NCBI GenBank assembly: GCA_964579765.1
Contig: CAZOIK010000462.1
Location: 1-21,856 of the forward strand
Length of the DNA: 21,856 nt
Reading direction: 5' to 3'
From: DATNBT01 sp964579765
Lineage (GTDB): Bacteria > Acidobacteriota > Vicinamibacteria > Vicinamibacterales > CAVVIG01
Shown: positions 1 through 8,323 of the stretch, one piece after another
How the letters are laid out: every line of letters begins with the position of its first letter
Numbering within the stretch: position 1 is the stretch's first letter
The notes under the pieces: model-generated
The model's input: only the letters and a program-made list of their open reading frames with translations
Database searches by the model: none
Told to the model about the DNA's origin: nothing
Position numbers and translations under genes: made by a program

Positions 1-125
1 AAGACGATGATCTCGAATGTCTGGGCCGCGAACGAGCCGCTCTGCCGGTAGTCGACGATCGTGTCGATCGCCATGAGCACTGCGATGAGCGCGAACATGA
101 GAATCGACGTCCAGGGCCGGACCAT
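1..125 (-). CDS. N-terminal fragment of an unknown membrane-anchored protein
   Basis: This is the start of a gene running off the left edge; 41 complete codons are visible. The first ATG after the flavoprotein stop codon gives MVRPWTSILMFALIAVLMA followed by a polar stretch (DTIVDYRQSG). That looks like one N-terminal transmembrane helix or an uncleaved signal anchor. It begins 7 bases after the stop of the flavoprotein gene on the same strand, so it is probably co-transcribed and translationally coupled. A second ATG overlaps that stop codon (TAATG) but opens an arginine/serine-rich frame with no membrane segment, so I prefer the ATG at 125. I do not recognise a family from this fragment. 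Confidence 0.5.
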   Translation of the reverse strand, partial: MVRPWTSILMFALIAVLMAIDTIVDYRQSGSFAAQTFEIIV

Positions 126-132
126 CGCGTCA

Positions 133-1383
<1,251 letters not shown>

Positions 1384-1403
1384 ACGTGCAGTCTACGACC
1401 GTT

Positions 1404-1625
1404 CTACGCCGCGCCGGCGGCGTCGTACGGACCGTTAGCGATGAAGATCGAGGCGTCGTTGACCGGCACGGTGGAAATGGCGCCGCACGCGTTGCATCGC
1501 ACGGTGCGCTTCAGGACGTCGTCCGACTTGCCTATGACTTCGGTCCGGTGGCTGCCGCATTTCGGACACACGGGCGGTGCCTCGGGCCGCTGTGGCGGGG
1601 CTGCGTTCACAGAGAAGGTGACCAT
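1404..1625 (-). CDS. Small zinc-ribbon protein
   Basis: A 73-residue protein with two CxxC knuckles, CPKC (20-23) and CNAC (44-47), 20 residues apart: a single zinc ribbon that probably binds one Zn ion structurally. The rest is a proline-rich N-terminus and a low-complexity tail, with no catalytic motif. The ATG at 1625 is my preferred start because everything upstream of it lacks conserved-looking content. The frame stays open to a GTG at 1700 and an ATG at 1694, so a 98-residue form is possible, and no start has a convincing ribosome binding site. It lies upstream of the flavoprotein gene on the same strand and is likely co-transcribed with it. It could act in transcription or as a metal-binding accessory protein, but nothing here decides that. 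Confidence 0.65.
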   Translation of the reverse strand: MVTFSVNAAPPQRPEAPPVCPKCGSHRTEVIGKSDDVLKRTVRCNACGAISTVPVNDASIFIANGPYDAAGAA

Positions 1626-1830
1626 GTTGTCGTATAGAGTTCCAATAATCAGGCCAATCTCCCGGATTTCAGGTATCGCGCATAAGTGATTCATATTCAC
1701 GGACTTATCATCAGCATATGGATGATTCCTATGACCTCCATCTGTCTTACTTCGTCACACAGCGACGACGATCCTGAAGGTGAACGGGGCATCTTGCTGG
1801 CGGTTTTGGAGGTGTAAGATTCCCGCACTT
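1626..1830. promoter_or_regulatory. Divergent intergenic region (AT-richer) between zinc-ribbon and cytochrome genes
   Basis: This 205-bp spacer separates divergent genes and is clearly more AT-rich than its surroundings, as expected for promoters. On the plus strand TAAGAT (1815-1820), ending 10 bp before the cytochrome ATG, could be a -10 element, with TTGCTG (1794-1799) as a poorly spaced -35 (15 bp). A GGAGG at 1808-1812 is too far (18 bp) from the ATG at 1831 for a normal Shine-Dalgarno site. On the minus strand TATACG (1636-1631) lies just before the zinc-ribbon ATG. A GTGA-N7-TCAC inverted repeat occurs at 1686-1700. No convincing longer gene is seen on either strand. Confidence 0.35.
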
Positions 1831-2604
1831 ATGCGCCTTGTCAGAGTGTGTACAGCGGCGGTCCTTGCGGGCGCACTCGCGACTGGCGCCCCGCTCGCGG
1901 CGCAGCACGACACAGCTCGCGACGTCGATGACGGCGGACGCGTGTTCCGCGATACCTGTGCGAACTGCCACGGCCCCGACGGCGACGAGGTCGCGGGCAT
2001 CGATCTCGGACGCGGCGTCTTCCGCCGCGCGAAGACGGACCAGGATCTGATTCAAATCATCCGCTCCGGCATCCCAGGAACTGCGATGCCTGCGACGAAT
2101 TTCTCCGAGGAGCAGGCTGCGCAGGTCGTGGCGTACCTGCGATCGATGGCGGCCACGAAGCGCAGCGTGTCGGCCGCCGGCGATCCCGTCCGCGGAAAGT
2201 CGATCTTCGCCGGCAAGGGCGCGTGCGAGGGCTGCCACCGCGTCGATGGCGCCGGCGCGCGGCTGGGACCTGACCTCAGCGATATCGGCCAGCTCCGGCG
2301 GGCCGTCGAGCTCGAGACGTCGCTGGTCGATCCGAACAAGGACATCTTCTACACAAACCGCACATACCGCGTGATCACGAAGGCCGGTGCGACGATTACT
2401 GGACGCCTGCTCAACCTCGACACCTTCACCGTGCAACTGCTCGACACGAAAGAGCGGCTCCGGTCGTTCGACAAGGCGAACCTCCGCGACTTCGGCTTCG
2501 TTGACGCGTCGCCGATGCCGTCCTATCGCGGTAAGCTCAGCGACCAGGAGCTCGCGGACGTCGTCAGCTACCTGGTGTCGTTGAAGGGCAAGGTGACGCA
2601 ATGA
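1831..2604 (+). CDS. Exported dihaem cytochrome c, probable electron acceptor of the PQQ dehydrogenase
   Basis: A 257-residue periplasmic cytochrome with two c-type haem sites. Residues 1-25 form a Sec signal peptide ending APLAAQ. Domain 1 has CANCH (43-47) and a likely axial Met86 in GTAMPATN. Domain 2 has CEGCH (132-136) and likely Met229 in SPMPSY. The second half (GPDLSDIGQL, SLVDPNKDI, TITGRLLN) matches the pattern I know as the Pirellula/Verrucomicrobium-type haem-binding domain (TIGR02603). The open frame extends to an ATG at 1780, but that start would place 17 Cys/Trp-containing residues before a perfect signal peptide, so I chose 1831. Its TGA overlaps the next ATG (ATGA), so the two genes are translationally coupled. 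It probably carries electrons from the quinoprotein to the respiratory chain. Confidence 0.85.
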   Translation: MRLVRVCTAAVLAGALATGAPLAAQHDTARDVDDGGRVFRDTCANCHGPDGDEVAGIDLGRGVFRRAKTDQDLIQIIRSGIPGTAMPATNFSEEQAAQVVAYLRSMAATKRSVSAAGDPVRGKSIFAGKGACEGCHRVDGAGARLGPDLSDIGQLRRAVELETSLVDPNKDIFYTNRTYRVITKAGATITGRLLNLDTFTVQLLDTKERLRSFDKANLRDFGFVDASPMPSYRGKLSDQELADVVSYLVSLKGKVTQ

Positions 2605-4238
2605 TCCGCGCGTGTCTGGTCGCGACGCTGCTCGCCTGGGCCGGCGTGGCGCAAGCGCAGCAGGTCACGTTTGATCGCATCGAGCATCCGGAGAAGGAGC
2701 CGCAGAACTGGCTCAGCTACTCCGAGAATCTCTTCAACCAGCGCTTCAGCCCCCTGACGCAGATCACGCCGGTCAACGCGAAGAACCTCGAGCTTGCGTG
2801 GGTGTGGCAGAGCAAATCGCTCGAGAAGTTCGAAGCGACGGCCCTCGTCGTCGATGGCGTTCTTTACACGCTGCAAGGGCCGCCCGTGCAAGGCGTCTAT
2901 GAGATCGTCGCGCTCGACGCCGCGACCGGCCGCCCGTTCTGGACACTCGAGTACAAGCCCCTGCTCGGAGCACGCCCGTGCTGCGGACGCGTGAGCCGTG
3001 GCCTCGCGATTCTGGGTGACACGCTCTACATGGGCACGATCGACGCACACCTCGTGGCCATCGACGCGAAGACGGGCACCATGCTCTGGGATCACGTCGT
3101 CGAGCCGATCGGCGAGCAGGTGACCGAGAAGTACGCGATTACGCACGCGCCCGTCGTCGTCAAGAACAAGATCATCGTCGGCGTGGCGGGCGGCGATCTG
3201 GGCGTGCGCGCGTTCATCGCGGCCTTCGACGCGAAGAGCGGGAAGGAGCTCTGGCGCTTCTACACGGTTCCCGGTAAAGGCGAGCCCGGCAACGAGACGT
3301 GGTCCGGCGATTCGTGGAAGACCGGCGGCGCCGGCGTGTGGAACAGCGGCGCGTACGACGCCGAAACGAATCTCGTGTACTTCGGCACGGGCAATCCCGC
3401 GCCGGACTGGGACGGCCGCACGCGGCTCGGCGACAACCTTTACAGCGACAGCGTCGTCGCGCTCGATGCGGACACGGGAACGCTGAAGTGGCACTACCAG
3501 TTCACGCCGCACGACGAGGTGGACTACGACTCGACGCAGGTGCCTGTGCTCGCCGACATCACCTGGGAAGGCAAACCGCGCAAGGTGATGCTGTGGGCCA
3601 ACCGCAACGGCCTTGCCTACGTGATCGATCGGACGACGGGACAGTTTCTGCTCGGCCGTCCGTTCGTCAAGGTGAACTGGATGGACGGCTTCGATTCGAA
3701 GGGCCGGCCGATTCGCGTGCCGGGGCAGGTGCCGACGCCGCAGGGATCGCTGATCATGCCGACGGTGCTCGGCGCGACCAACTGGGCGCCGCCCTCGTTC
3801 AGCCCGCGCACGGGCCTGTTCTACGTCTCGGGATGGGAGAACACCGGCACCGTCGCCATCGAAGGCGGACGGCCGCGCGCGGCCGGCATTCCCAACGGCA
3901 CGCCGATGGGCCAGGCGACGCTGACGCCGAACTACAAGAAGGACGACGAGGGCTTCGGCGTCGTGCGCGCGCTCGACCCGCACGGCTTGACGAAGAAGTG
4001 GGAATTCAAGATGAACGACATCACGTGGGCCGGCGTGATGACGACGGCGTCCGACGTGCTGTTTGGGGGAGGCAAAGAAGGCTACTTCTTCGCCCTCGAC
4101 GCGCGCACCGGCGATCTGCTGTGGAAGGTGTCGCTCGGCGGCCAGATCAACAGCGGGCCGATGACATACGCCGTGGACGGCAAACAGTACGTCACGGTCG
4201 CGGCCGGGAGCTCGCTGTTCGCGTTCACTCTCAAGTAG
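2601..4238 (+). CDS. Periplasmic PQQ-dependent alcohol dehydrogenase, predicted lanthanide type
   Basis: A 545-residue quinoprotein of the methanol/ethanol dehydrogenase family with an eight-bladed propeller and a signal peptide (MIRACLVATLLAWAGVAQAQ). Key residues are visible: the vicinal disulfide pair C127-C128 in RPCCGR that caps PQQ; N265 in GTGNPAP; the catalytic Asp308 in HDEVDYD; and tryptophan-docking repeats such as LDARTGDLLWKVSLGG near the end. Asp310, two residues after the catalytic Asp, is the position that marks lanthanide-dependent (XoxF/PedH-like) enzymes; calcium enzymes have Ala or Ser there. The metal-ligand Glu normally found in a GGExGxR-type motif is Asp199 here (GGDLGVR). 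There is no fused cytochrome domain; the overlapping upstream gene supplies the haem protein. The substrate is probably a primary or aromatic alcohol or an aldehyde, but the sequence does not specify it. Confidence 0.92.
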   Translation: MIRACLVATLLAWAGVAQAQQVTFDRIEHPEKEPQNWLSYSENLFNQRFSPLTQITPVNAKNLELAWVWQSKSLEKFEATALVVDGVLYTLQGPPVQGVYEIVALDAATGRPFWTLEYKPLLGARPCCGRVSRGLAILGDTLYMGTIDAHLVAIDAKTGTMLWDHVVEPIGEQVTEKYAITHAPVVVKNKIIVGVAGGDLGVRAFIAAFDAKSGKELWRFYTVPGKGEPGNETWSGDSWKTGGAGVWNSGAYDAETNLVYFGTGNPAPDWDGRTRLGDNLYSDSVVALDADTGTLKWHYQFTPHDEVDYDSTQVPVLADITWEGKPRKVMLWANRNGLAYVIDRTTGQFLLGRPFVKVNWMDGFDSKGRPIRVPGQVPTPQGSLIMPTVLGATNWAPPSFSPRTGLFYVSGWENTGTVAIEGGRPRAAGIPNGTPMGQATLTPNYKKDDEGFGVVRALDPHGLTKKWEFKMNDITWAGVMTTASDVLFGGGKEGYFFALDARTGDLLWKVSLGGQINSGPMTYAVDGKQYVTVAAGSSLFAFTLK

Positions 4239-4239
4239 T

Positions 4240-4284
4240 GCAGGCCTTCAGGCCTGCCAACCCAGCGCGGGCCCTCAGGCCCGC
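4240..4284. repeat. Two tandem GC-rich palindromes (REP-like)
   Basis: Two perfect 7-bp hairpins lie in the 58-bp spacer between the dehydrogenase and the hydrolase. GCAGGCC-TTCA-GGCCTGC is at 4240-4257 and GCGGGCC-CTCA-GGCCCGC at 4267-4284. The arms differ by paired changes (A/T in one, G/C in the other) that keep pairing perfect, and both loops end in TCA. There is no T-run after either, so they are poor intrinsic terminators. Structure plus compensatory change points to a REP-like palindromic element or a transcript-processing or attenuation hairpin. I recall similar palindromes being dispersed in acidobacterial genomes, but cannot test this here. Confidence 0.7.
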
Positions 4285-4296
4285 CGTGGAGGCACC

Positions 4297-5193
4297 ATGG
4301 AACGGAAGAAGGCGTCTGACTATCCGCAGGAGCTCCTCGATCTGTTCCACGAATATCAGCACGGCGAGATCACCCGCCGCGACTTCCTTGATCGCGCCCA
4401 GAAATTCGCCGTCGGCGGCCTCACGACGATCGCGCTCTTCGAGAGCCTCAAGCCGAACTACGCGTGGGCCGAACAGGTCAAGAAAGACGACCCGCGGATC
4501 ACGGTCAGTTACGAGACCGTCGCGTCCCCTGAAGGCAACGGGTCGATCAAAGGCTACTTCGCGCGTCCCGCCCATCTGACCGGCAAGGTGCCGGCCGTGC
4601 TCGTCATCCACGAGAACCGCGGGCTCAATCCGTACATCGAAGATGTCGCGCGGCGTTTCGCCGCCGTCAACTTCATCGCGTACGCGCCCGATGGCCTCAC
4701 GTCTGTCGGCGGCTATCCCGGCGACGACGAGCAGGGCGCGGTCAAGTTCAGGCAGGTGAACGGGCCGAAGATGACCGAAGATTTCGTCGCCTCGGCTCAG
4801 TGGTTGAAACATCGGCCCGAGTGCACGGGCAAACTGGGCGCGATCGGCTTCTGCTTCGGCGGCGGCATCGTGAACCAACTCGCCGTGCGGCTCGGCGCGG
4901 ATCTCAACGCCGGCGCGCCGTTCTACGGCCGGCAGCCGAGCGCGGAGGACACCAAGAAGATTCAGGCGCCGCTGATGCTGCACTACGCGGATCCGGAAAT
5001 CGACAAGGGCGTCGGCGCGGGCATCGCTGGTTTCGTGGCCGCGCTCAAGGCGAACAACAAGACGTTCGAAGAATTCGAGTACAAAGGCGCGCAGCACGGA
5101 TTCCACAATGACACGACGCCGCGTTACGACGAGTCGGCGGCGACGCTCGCGTGGAATCGCACGCTGGCGTTCTTCAACGCGAATTTGCGGTAG
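4297..5193 (+). CDS. Tat-exported dienelactone hydrolase family protein (YghX-like)
   Basis: A 298-residue alpha/beta hydrolase of the dienelactone hydrolase family, closest in layout to the YghX-type 'carboxymethylenebutenolidase' proteins. The N-terminus has the conserved PQELLDLFHEYQHG segment followed by a twin-arginine motif (TRRDFL, Arg27-Arg28), a hydrophobic stretch and AWA-EQ near 56-60, so Tat export is likely. Triad candidates are nucleophile Cys186 in GFCFGGG, Asp232 or Asp236 in YADPEIDKG, and His267 in QHGFH. HENRGLNPYIEDVARR is also typical of the family. GGAGG at 4288-4292 sits 4 bases before the ATG and fixes the start. The true substrate is unknown; lactones or esters from aromatic breakdown would fit the neighbouring dehydrogenase and tannase. 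The next gene starts 4 bp downstream. Confidence 0.88.
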   Translation: MERKKASDYPQELLDLFHEYQHGEITRRDFLDRAQKFAVGGLTTIALFESLKPNYAWAEQVKKDDPRITVSYETVASPEGNGSIKGYFARPAHLTGKVPAVLVIHENRGLNPYIEDVARRFAAVNFIAYAPDGLTSVGGYPGDDEQGAVKFRQVNGPKMTEDFVASAQWLKHRPECTGKLGAIGFCFGGGIVNQLAVRLGADLNAGAPFYGRQPSAEDTKKIQAPLMLHYADPEIDKGVGAGIAGFVAALKANNKTFEEFEYKGAQHGFHNDTTPRYDESAATLAWNRTLAFFNANLR

Positions 5194-5197
5194 CGCG

Positions 5198-6745
5198 ATG
5201 CGACGCCTTCTCATCGCCGCCGCTGTTCTGCTTGCCGCCCGGAGCACGTCCGCGCAGACGCCTGGCGCGGACACGTGCGCCGCGATGAAGAGCTTCGCGC
5301 TACCCGGCGTGACGCTCGAGATCACAAAGGCGGCCTGGACGCCCGCCGGCAAGGCGCCCGCCGGCGGACGCGGACAGGCGACGGTCGCCGTGCCGGCGTT
5401 CTGCCGTGTTGACGGCGTCATCGATCGTCGCACGGGCGCCGACGGGAAGCCCTACGGCATCGGCTTCGCGATTGCGCTCCCCGACAACTGGAACGGACGC
5501 TTCCTGCAGCAGGGTGGAGGCGGACTGAACGGATCCGTCGCGTTTCCGCTCGGAGCCGCTGCAGCCGGCGGTACTCCCGCGCTTCAACGCGGCTTCGCCG
5601 TCGTCACAACCGACACCGGACACGAGGCCACCGGGTTCGACGCGAGCTTCATGCGCGAGCAGCAGGCTGCGCTCGACTTCGCGTACGAAGCCGTCGGACG
5701 CGTCGCCACGCTCGCCAAGCAGGTCGTCGCGCGGTACTACGGCAGGGCTGTCGATCATTCCTATTTCGCCGGGTGCTCGACCGGAGGACGCGAGGGCATG
5801 CTGATGGCCGAGCGCTATCCCTCGTACTTCGACGGCATCGTCGTCGGCTCGCCAGCGATGCGCACGAACTTCTCGGGCATCGGCGACGAGTGGGTGGCGG
5901 TCGCGCTGAACCAGATCGCGCCGAAGGATCCGAACGGCAATCCGATCACCCGCCAGGCGCTTTCGGAGAGCGACAAGAAAACGGTCATCGACGGCATCCT
6001 CAACCAATGCGACGCCGCCGACGGCGTGAAGGACGGGATGATTTTCAGCCCGAGGTGCCGCTTCGATCCGAGCCGCGTCGTCTGCACCGGCGAGAAGAAG
6101 GACGGTTGCCTCTCGCCCGCGCAGGCGGCTGCGCTCCAGAAGGGGTTCGCCGGGCCGAAGGACTCGAAAGGCCGGCAGGTGTATCCGGCGTTTCCGTTCG
6201 ACACGGGAATCGCCGCCACGCAGGGCATTCCGGGCCACCTCAACGGCGGCCTGAATCCGGTCGGCCCGCCGTTCACCGCCACGACGATGGACGTCGATCG
6301 CCGCGCCGAGGCCGCGCTCAACGCGAACGCAATGCTGACGATGACGTCGGAGTGGACGAACCTGAATTCGTTCTCGAGCCACGGCGGGAAGCTGCTCTTC
6401 TACCACGGCATGAGCGATCCGTGGTTCTCGGCGCTCGACACGCTGGGCTACTACTTCAGAATGGCCGGCGACAACGGCGGCGCGGGGCAGGTGATGACGT
6501 GGAGCCGCTTGTATCTCGTGCCCGGCATGGGGCACTGCGGCGGCGGTCCGGCGTCGCTCGACAGCTTCGATCTGCTTGGTGCGGTGGTTGACTGGGTGGA
6601 GAGGGGAACGGCGCCCGACGCCGTCACGGCGACGGGGCGCGCGTTCCCGGGACGAAGCCGTCCGCTGTGCGCGTACCCGAACTTCGCCCACTACAAGGGA
6701 TCGGGCGATATCGAGGACGCGAAGAACTTCGAGTGCCGGCCGTAG
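5198..6745 (+). CDS. Secreted tannase/feruloyl esterase family protein
   Basis: A 515-residue exported esterase of the tannase/feruloyl esterase family, which hydrolyses gallate or hydroxycinnamate esters of plant polyphenols and cell walls. Residues 1-20 (MRRLLIAAAVLLAARSTSAQ) are a signal peptide, which is why I start at 5198 although the frame is open further upstream into the hydrolase gene. The family's CS-D-HC arrangement is complete: Cys193-Ser194 in AGCSTGGREG, Asp407 in HGMSDPWFS, and His446-Cys447 in PGMGHCGGGP, with a disulfide expected between the two Cys next to Ser and His. RYPSYFDGIVVGSPA after the nucleophile is also typical. It follows the dienelactone-hydrolase-like gene by 4 bp, so it is almost certainly in that operon. 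Gallate versus ferulate specificity cannot be decided from sequence. Confidence 0.92.
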   Translation: MRRLLIAAAVLLAARSTSAQTPGADTCAAMKSFALPGVTLEITKAAWTPAGKAPAGGRGQATVAVPAFCRVDGVIDRRTGADGKPYGIGFAIALPDNWNGRFLQQGGGGLNGSVAFPLGAAAAGGTPALQRGFAVVTTDTGHEATGFDASFMREQQAALDFAYEAVGRVATLAKQVVARYYGRAVDHSYFAGCSTGGREGMLMAERYPSYFDGIVVGSPAMRTNFSGIGDEWVAVALNQIAPKDPNGNPITRQALSESDKKTVIDGILNQCDAADGVKDGMIFSPRCRFDPSRVVCTGEKKDGCLSPAQAAALQKGFAGPKDSKGRQVYPAFPFDTGIAATQGIPGHLNGGLNPVGPPFTATTMDVDRRAEAALNANAMLTMTSEWTNLNSFSSHGGKLLFYHGMSDPWFSALDTLGYYFRMAGDNGGAGQVMTWSRLYLVPGMGHCGGGPASLDSFDLLGAVVDWVERGTAPDAVTATGRAFPGRSRPLCAYPNFAHYKGSGDIEDAKNFECRP

Positions 6746-7429
6746 CTAGCGAGGAACGGCTTTCGCGTACACCTCGATCGCGGCGACGTCGGACCATCCG
6801 CCCGGGCCGTGCCCGCTGCCGGGGATCAGGTCCGCGTAGCCGATCTCGTCAACCTTGGTGAGGTCGGGGTTCGAGACGAAGTTGCCCTTCGTGACGACCT
6901 TGTCGATGTCGAGCCGCAGCCAGCGCAACTGCGAGAAGTTGATCTCGCTCGTCTGCCAGTCGGCGACGCTGCCGTCGCCCTTGTCGCCCACCAGCCACGT
7001 GCCGTCCGCCAGCTTCACGATCGGATGCACCTGGTGCAGCCCCGACATCTTCGTCGTCCACCTGATGCGCGCGAGGCCGGTGAGGTCGGCCATGCTGGTC
7101 TTGTCTCGCAGGGCCACCGCGCACGGCGTCGAGCACATGCCCGTCCACAGGTGAATCGGGTTGTTGTCGTCGCCCTTGACGCCGGTGAGCAGCACTTCCT
7201 TGCCGGTTGTGCCGTAAAGCTTCAGCTCGAGATTCGGATTCGTGACCGACTCTGGTCCGGTCGGATGTTCGCCGCCCTTCTCCGTCTGTCCCCATTCCTC
7301 GCGGAAGAGCAGCCCAGGGCGGCGTGCCCCACCCTCCCCACGTCCGCGTCCGCGGCCCTCCTGCGCGAGCGCGAGACCGGCCGCCGAGAGCACGACGATC
7401 GAAGTGGCGATGACGAGAGCGCGACGCAT
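6746..7429 (-). CDS. Exported protein of unknown function
   Basis: A 227-residue protein with a clear signal peptide (MRRALVIATSIVVLSAAGLALAQ) followed by a Gly/Arg-rich linker (EGRGRGRGEGGARR). The mature part has features such as LLFREEWGQTE, LWTGMCSTPCAVAL with a possible CxxxC disulfide, and a tryptophan-rich beta-like stretch (WLRLDIDKV). This suggests a secreted beta-sandwich, possibly carbohydrate-binding, but I do not recognise a named family. I chose ATG 7429 because GGAGG (7440-7436) lies 6 bases upstream and the signal peptide begins there; a slightly longer frame to 7453 is unlikely. Its stop codon abuts the tannase stop codon in convergent orientation. It starts 11 bp after the end of the outer-membrane protein gene, so the two are probably one transcript. 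Confidence 0.75.
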   Translation of the reverse strand: MRRALVIATSIVVLSAAGLALAQEGRGRGRGEGGARRPGLLFREEWGQTEKGGEHPTGPESVTNPNLELKLYGTTGKEVLLTGVKGDDNNPIHLWTGMCSTPCAVALRDKTSMADLTGLARIRWTTKMSGLHQVHPIVKLADGTWLVGDKGDGSVADWQTSEINFSQLRWLRLDIDKVVTKGNFVSNPDLTKVDEIGYADLIPGSGHGPGGWSDVAAIEVYAKAVPR

Positions 7430-7440
7430 GGGAGGCCTCC

Positions 7441-8253
7441 TTAGAAACTCCACCCGAACATGATCGAAGCCTCTGGATAATACCTGAACGGGTTGAGGTC
7501 GTTCTGAATTTTCGCCCGCTGCGATTCAATGTCCGCCGCGGCCAGGGTGTTGATTGGCTGGCACACGCCGCGCGCGCAGCCCGTGCCGGCGAGCGCGAGC
7601 GCGAACTGCGGTGCGCCTGAGAACGCGATGCCCAGGTCCGTCGAGACGCTGAAATGGCGTCCGCTGCGCGGCAGCAGGTTGCCGAAGCCGATGCCGATCG
7701 TCGGTGCAAACTTGTTGAACGTCACGCCCGCAGTGCCGTGGATCGGATCGCTTGCCAGGCTGCTGTACGTGACGCCGTTCAGCGTGAACGTCTTGCTGTC
7801 GGGCACCGCCGCCGTGGCCGAGACGCTGTTGTCGTTGTAGAGGAGGAGACCGGGTGTAATCCGGAATCCGCCGATGACGAAGAGATCGAGCTTCGCTTCG
7901 ACCGACCGCAGCTGCAGCGTGCCGTGGTAGTCGATGCCGTCGTCGTTCAGCGTGTCGTTGTAGTTGAAAAAGTTTGCGCCGCCGCGGAGGTTCACACGCG
8001 AGGCGAGCGCCGTGCCCACCTGAAGGCCGATGCCGAGCGTGCCGGCCTTGACGCCGATGCCGAATCTCGGGAGACCGTTGTTAACAGGACGCGGTCGGAA
8101 CTGGCCGACGCCTTCGTCCGGCGTCGCCGCCGTCGCTGGAGCGGGCGTGCCCGTCGGCGCGAATGACGGCAGCTGCAGCGTCTGCGCCGCTGCGACTCGC
8201 GAAGAAAGGACGCCCACGATCAGGGCGCACAGGACGACCGTAAACCGACGCAT
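7441..8253 (-). CDS. Putative outer-membrane beta-barrel protein
   Basis: A 270-residue exported protein with signal peptide MRRFTVVLCALIVGVLSSRVAAAQ. After a Pro/Thr/Ala-rich stretch it alternates short amphipathic strands with Gly and aromatic residues (FGIGVKAGTLGIGLQVGTAL, VNLRGGANFFNY) and ends in ...IMFGWSF. A terminal Phe preceded by alternating hydrophobic residues is the usual outer-membrane insertion signal. CARGVC near the C-terminal third could form a disulfide-closed loop. GGAGG lies about 5-8 bases before the ATG at 8253. It may be a small porin-like or OmpW/OmpA-type barrel; no specific family was recognised. It sits between two other exported proteins on the same strand. Confidence 0.72.
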   Translation of the reverse strand: MRRFTVVLCALIVGVLSSRVAAAQTLQLPSFAPTGTPAPATAATPDEGVGQFRPRPVNNGLPRFGIGVKAGTLGIGLQVGTALASRVNLRGGANFFNYNDTLNDDGIDYHGTLQLRSVEAKLDLFVIGGFRITPGLLLYNDNSVSATAAVPDSKTFTLNGVTYSSLASDPIHGTAGVTFNKFAPTIGIGFGNLLPRSGRHFSVSTDLGIAFSGAPQFALALAGTGCARGVCQPINTLAAADIESQRAKIQNDLNPFRYYPEASIMFGWSF

Positions 8254-8280
8254 GTCGAAACCTCCGTCGCTGGGGAGTGC

Positions 8281-8322
8281 TCCGACATGTATCGGACGGT
8301 CGCCACCTCGGCTGTATGTCGG
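8281..8322. other. Inverted repeats in the spacer after the PRTxDGK protein gene
   Basis: The 70-bp gap between two minus-strand genes contains CCGACAT (8282-8288) and its exact complement ATGTCGG (8316-8322). A smaller hairpin TCCGA-CATGTA-TCGGA at 8281-8296 overlaps the first arm. These could be alternative RNA foldings forming a weak terminator or attenuator upstream of the barrel protein gene. No T-run accompanies them. Confidence 0.25.
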
Positions 8323-8323
8323 C

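Noticed and set aside
1686..1700. GTGA-N7-TCAC as a CRP/FNR-type operator
   Set aside because: The half-sites are short and the 7-bp gap differs from the 6-bp CRP spacing; such a match is expected by chance.
2568..3983. A 471-codon minus-strand open frame opposite the PQQ dehydrogenase
   Set aside because: Composition is typical of the complement of a GC-rich coding strand; the plus-strand gene has unambiguous family motifs.
4231..5433. A 400-codon minus-strand open frame opposite the dienelactone hydrolase gene
   Set aside because: It runs through the hairpin repeats and the hydrolase gene antisense, with no homology or ribosome binding site.
5300..6691. A 463-codon minus-strand open frame opposite the tannase
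   Set aside because: The tannase catalytic motifs are all on the plus strand; the antisense product is Arg/Ala/His-rich and motif-free.
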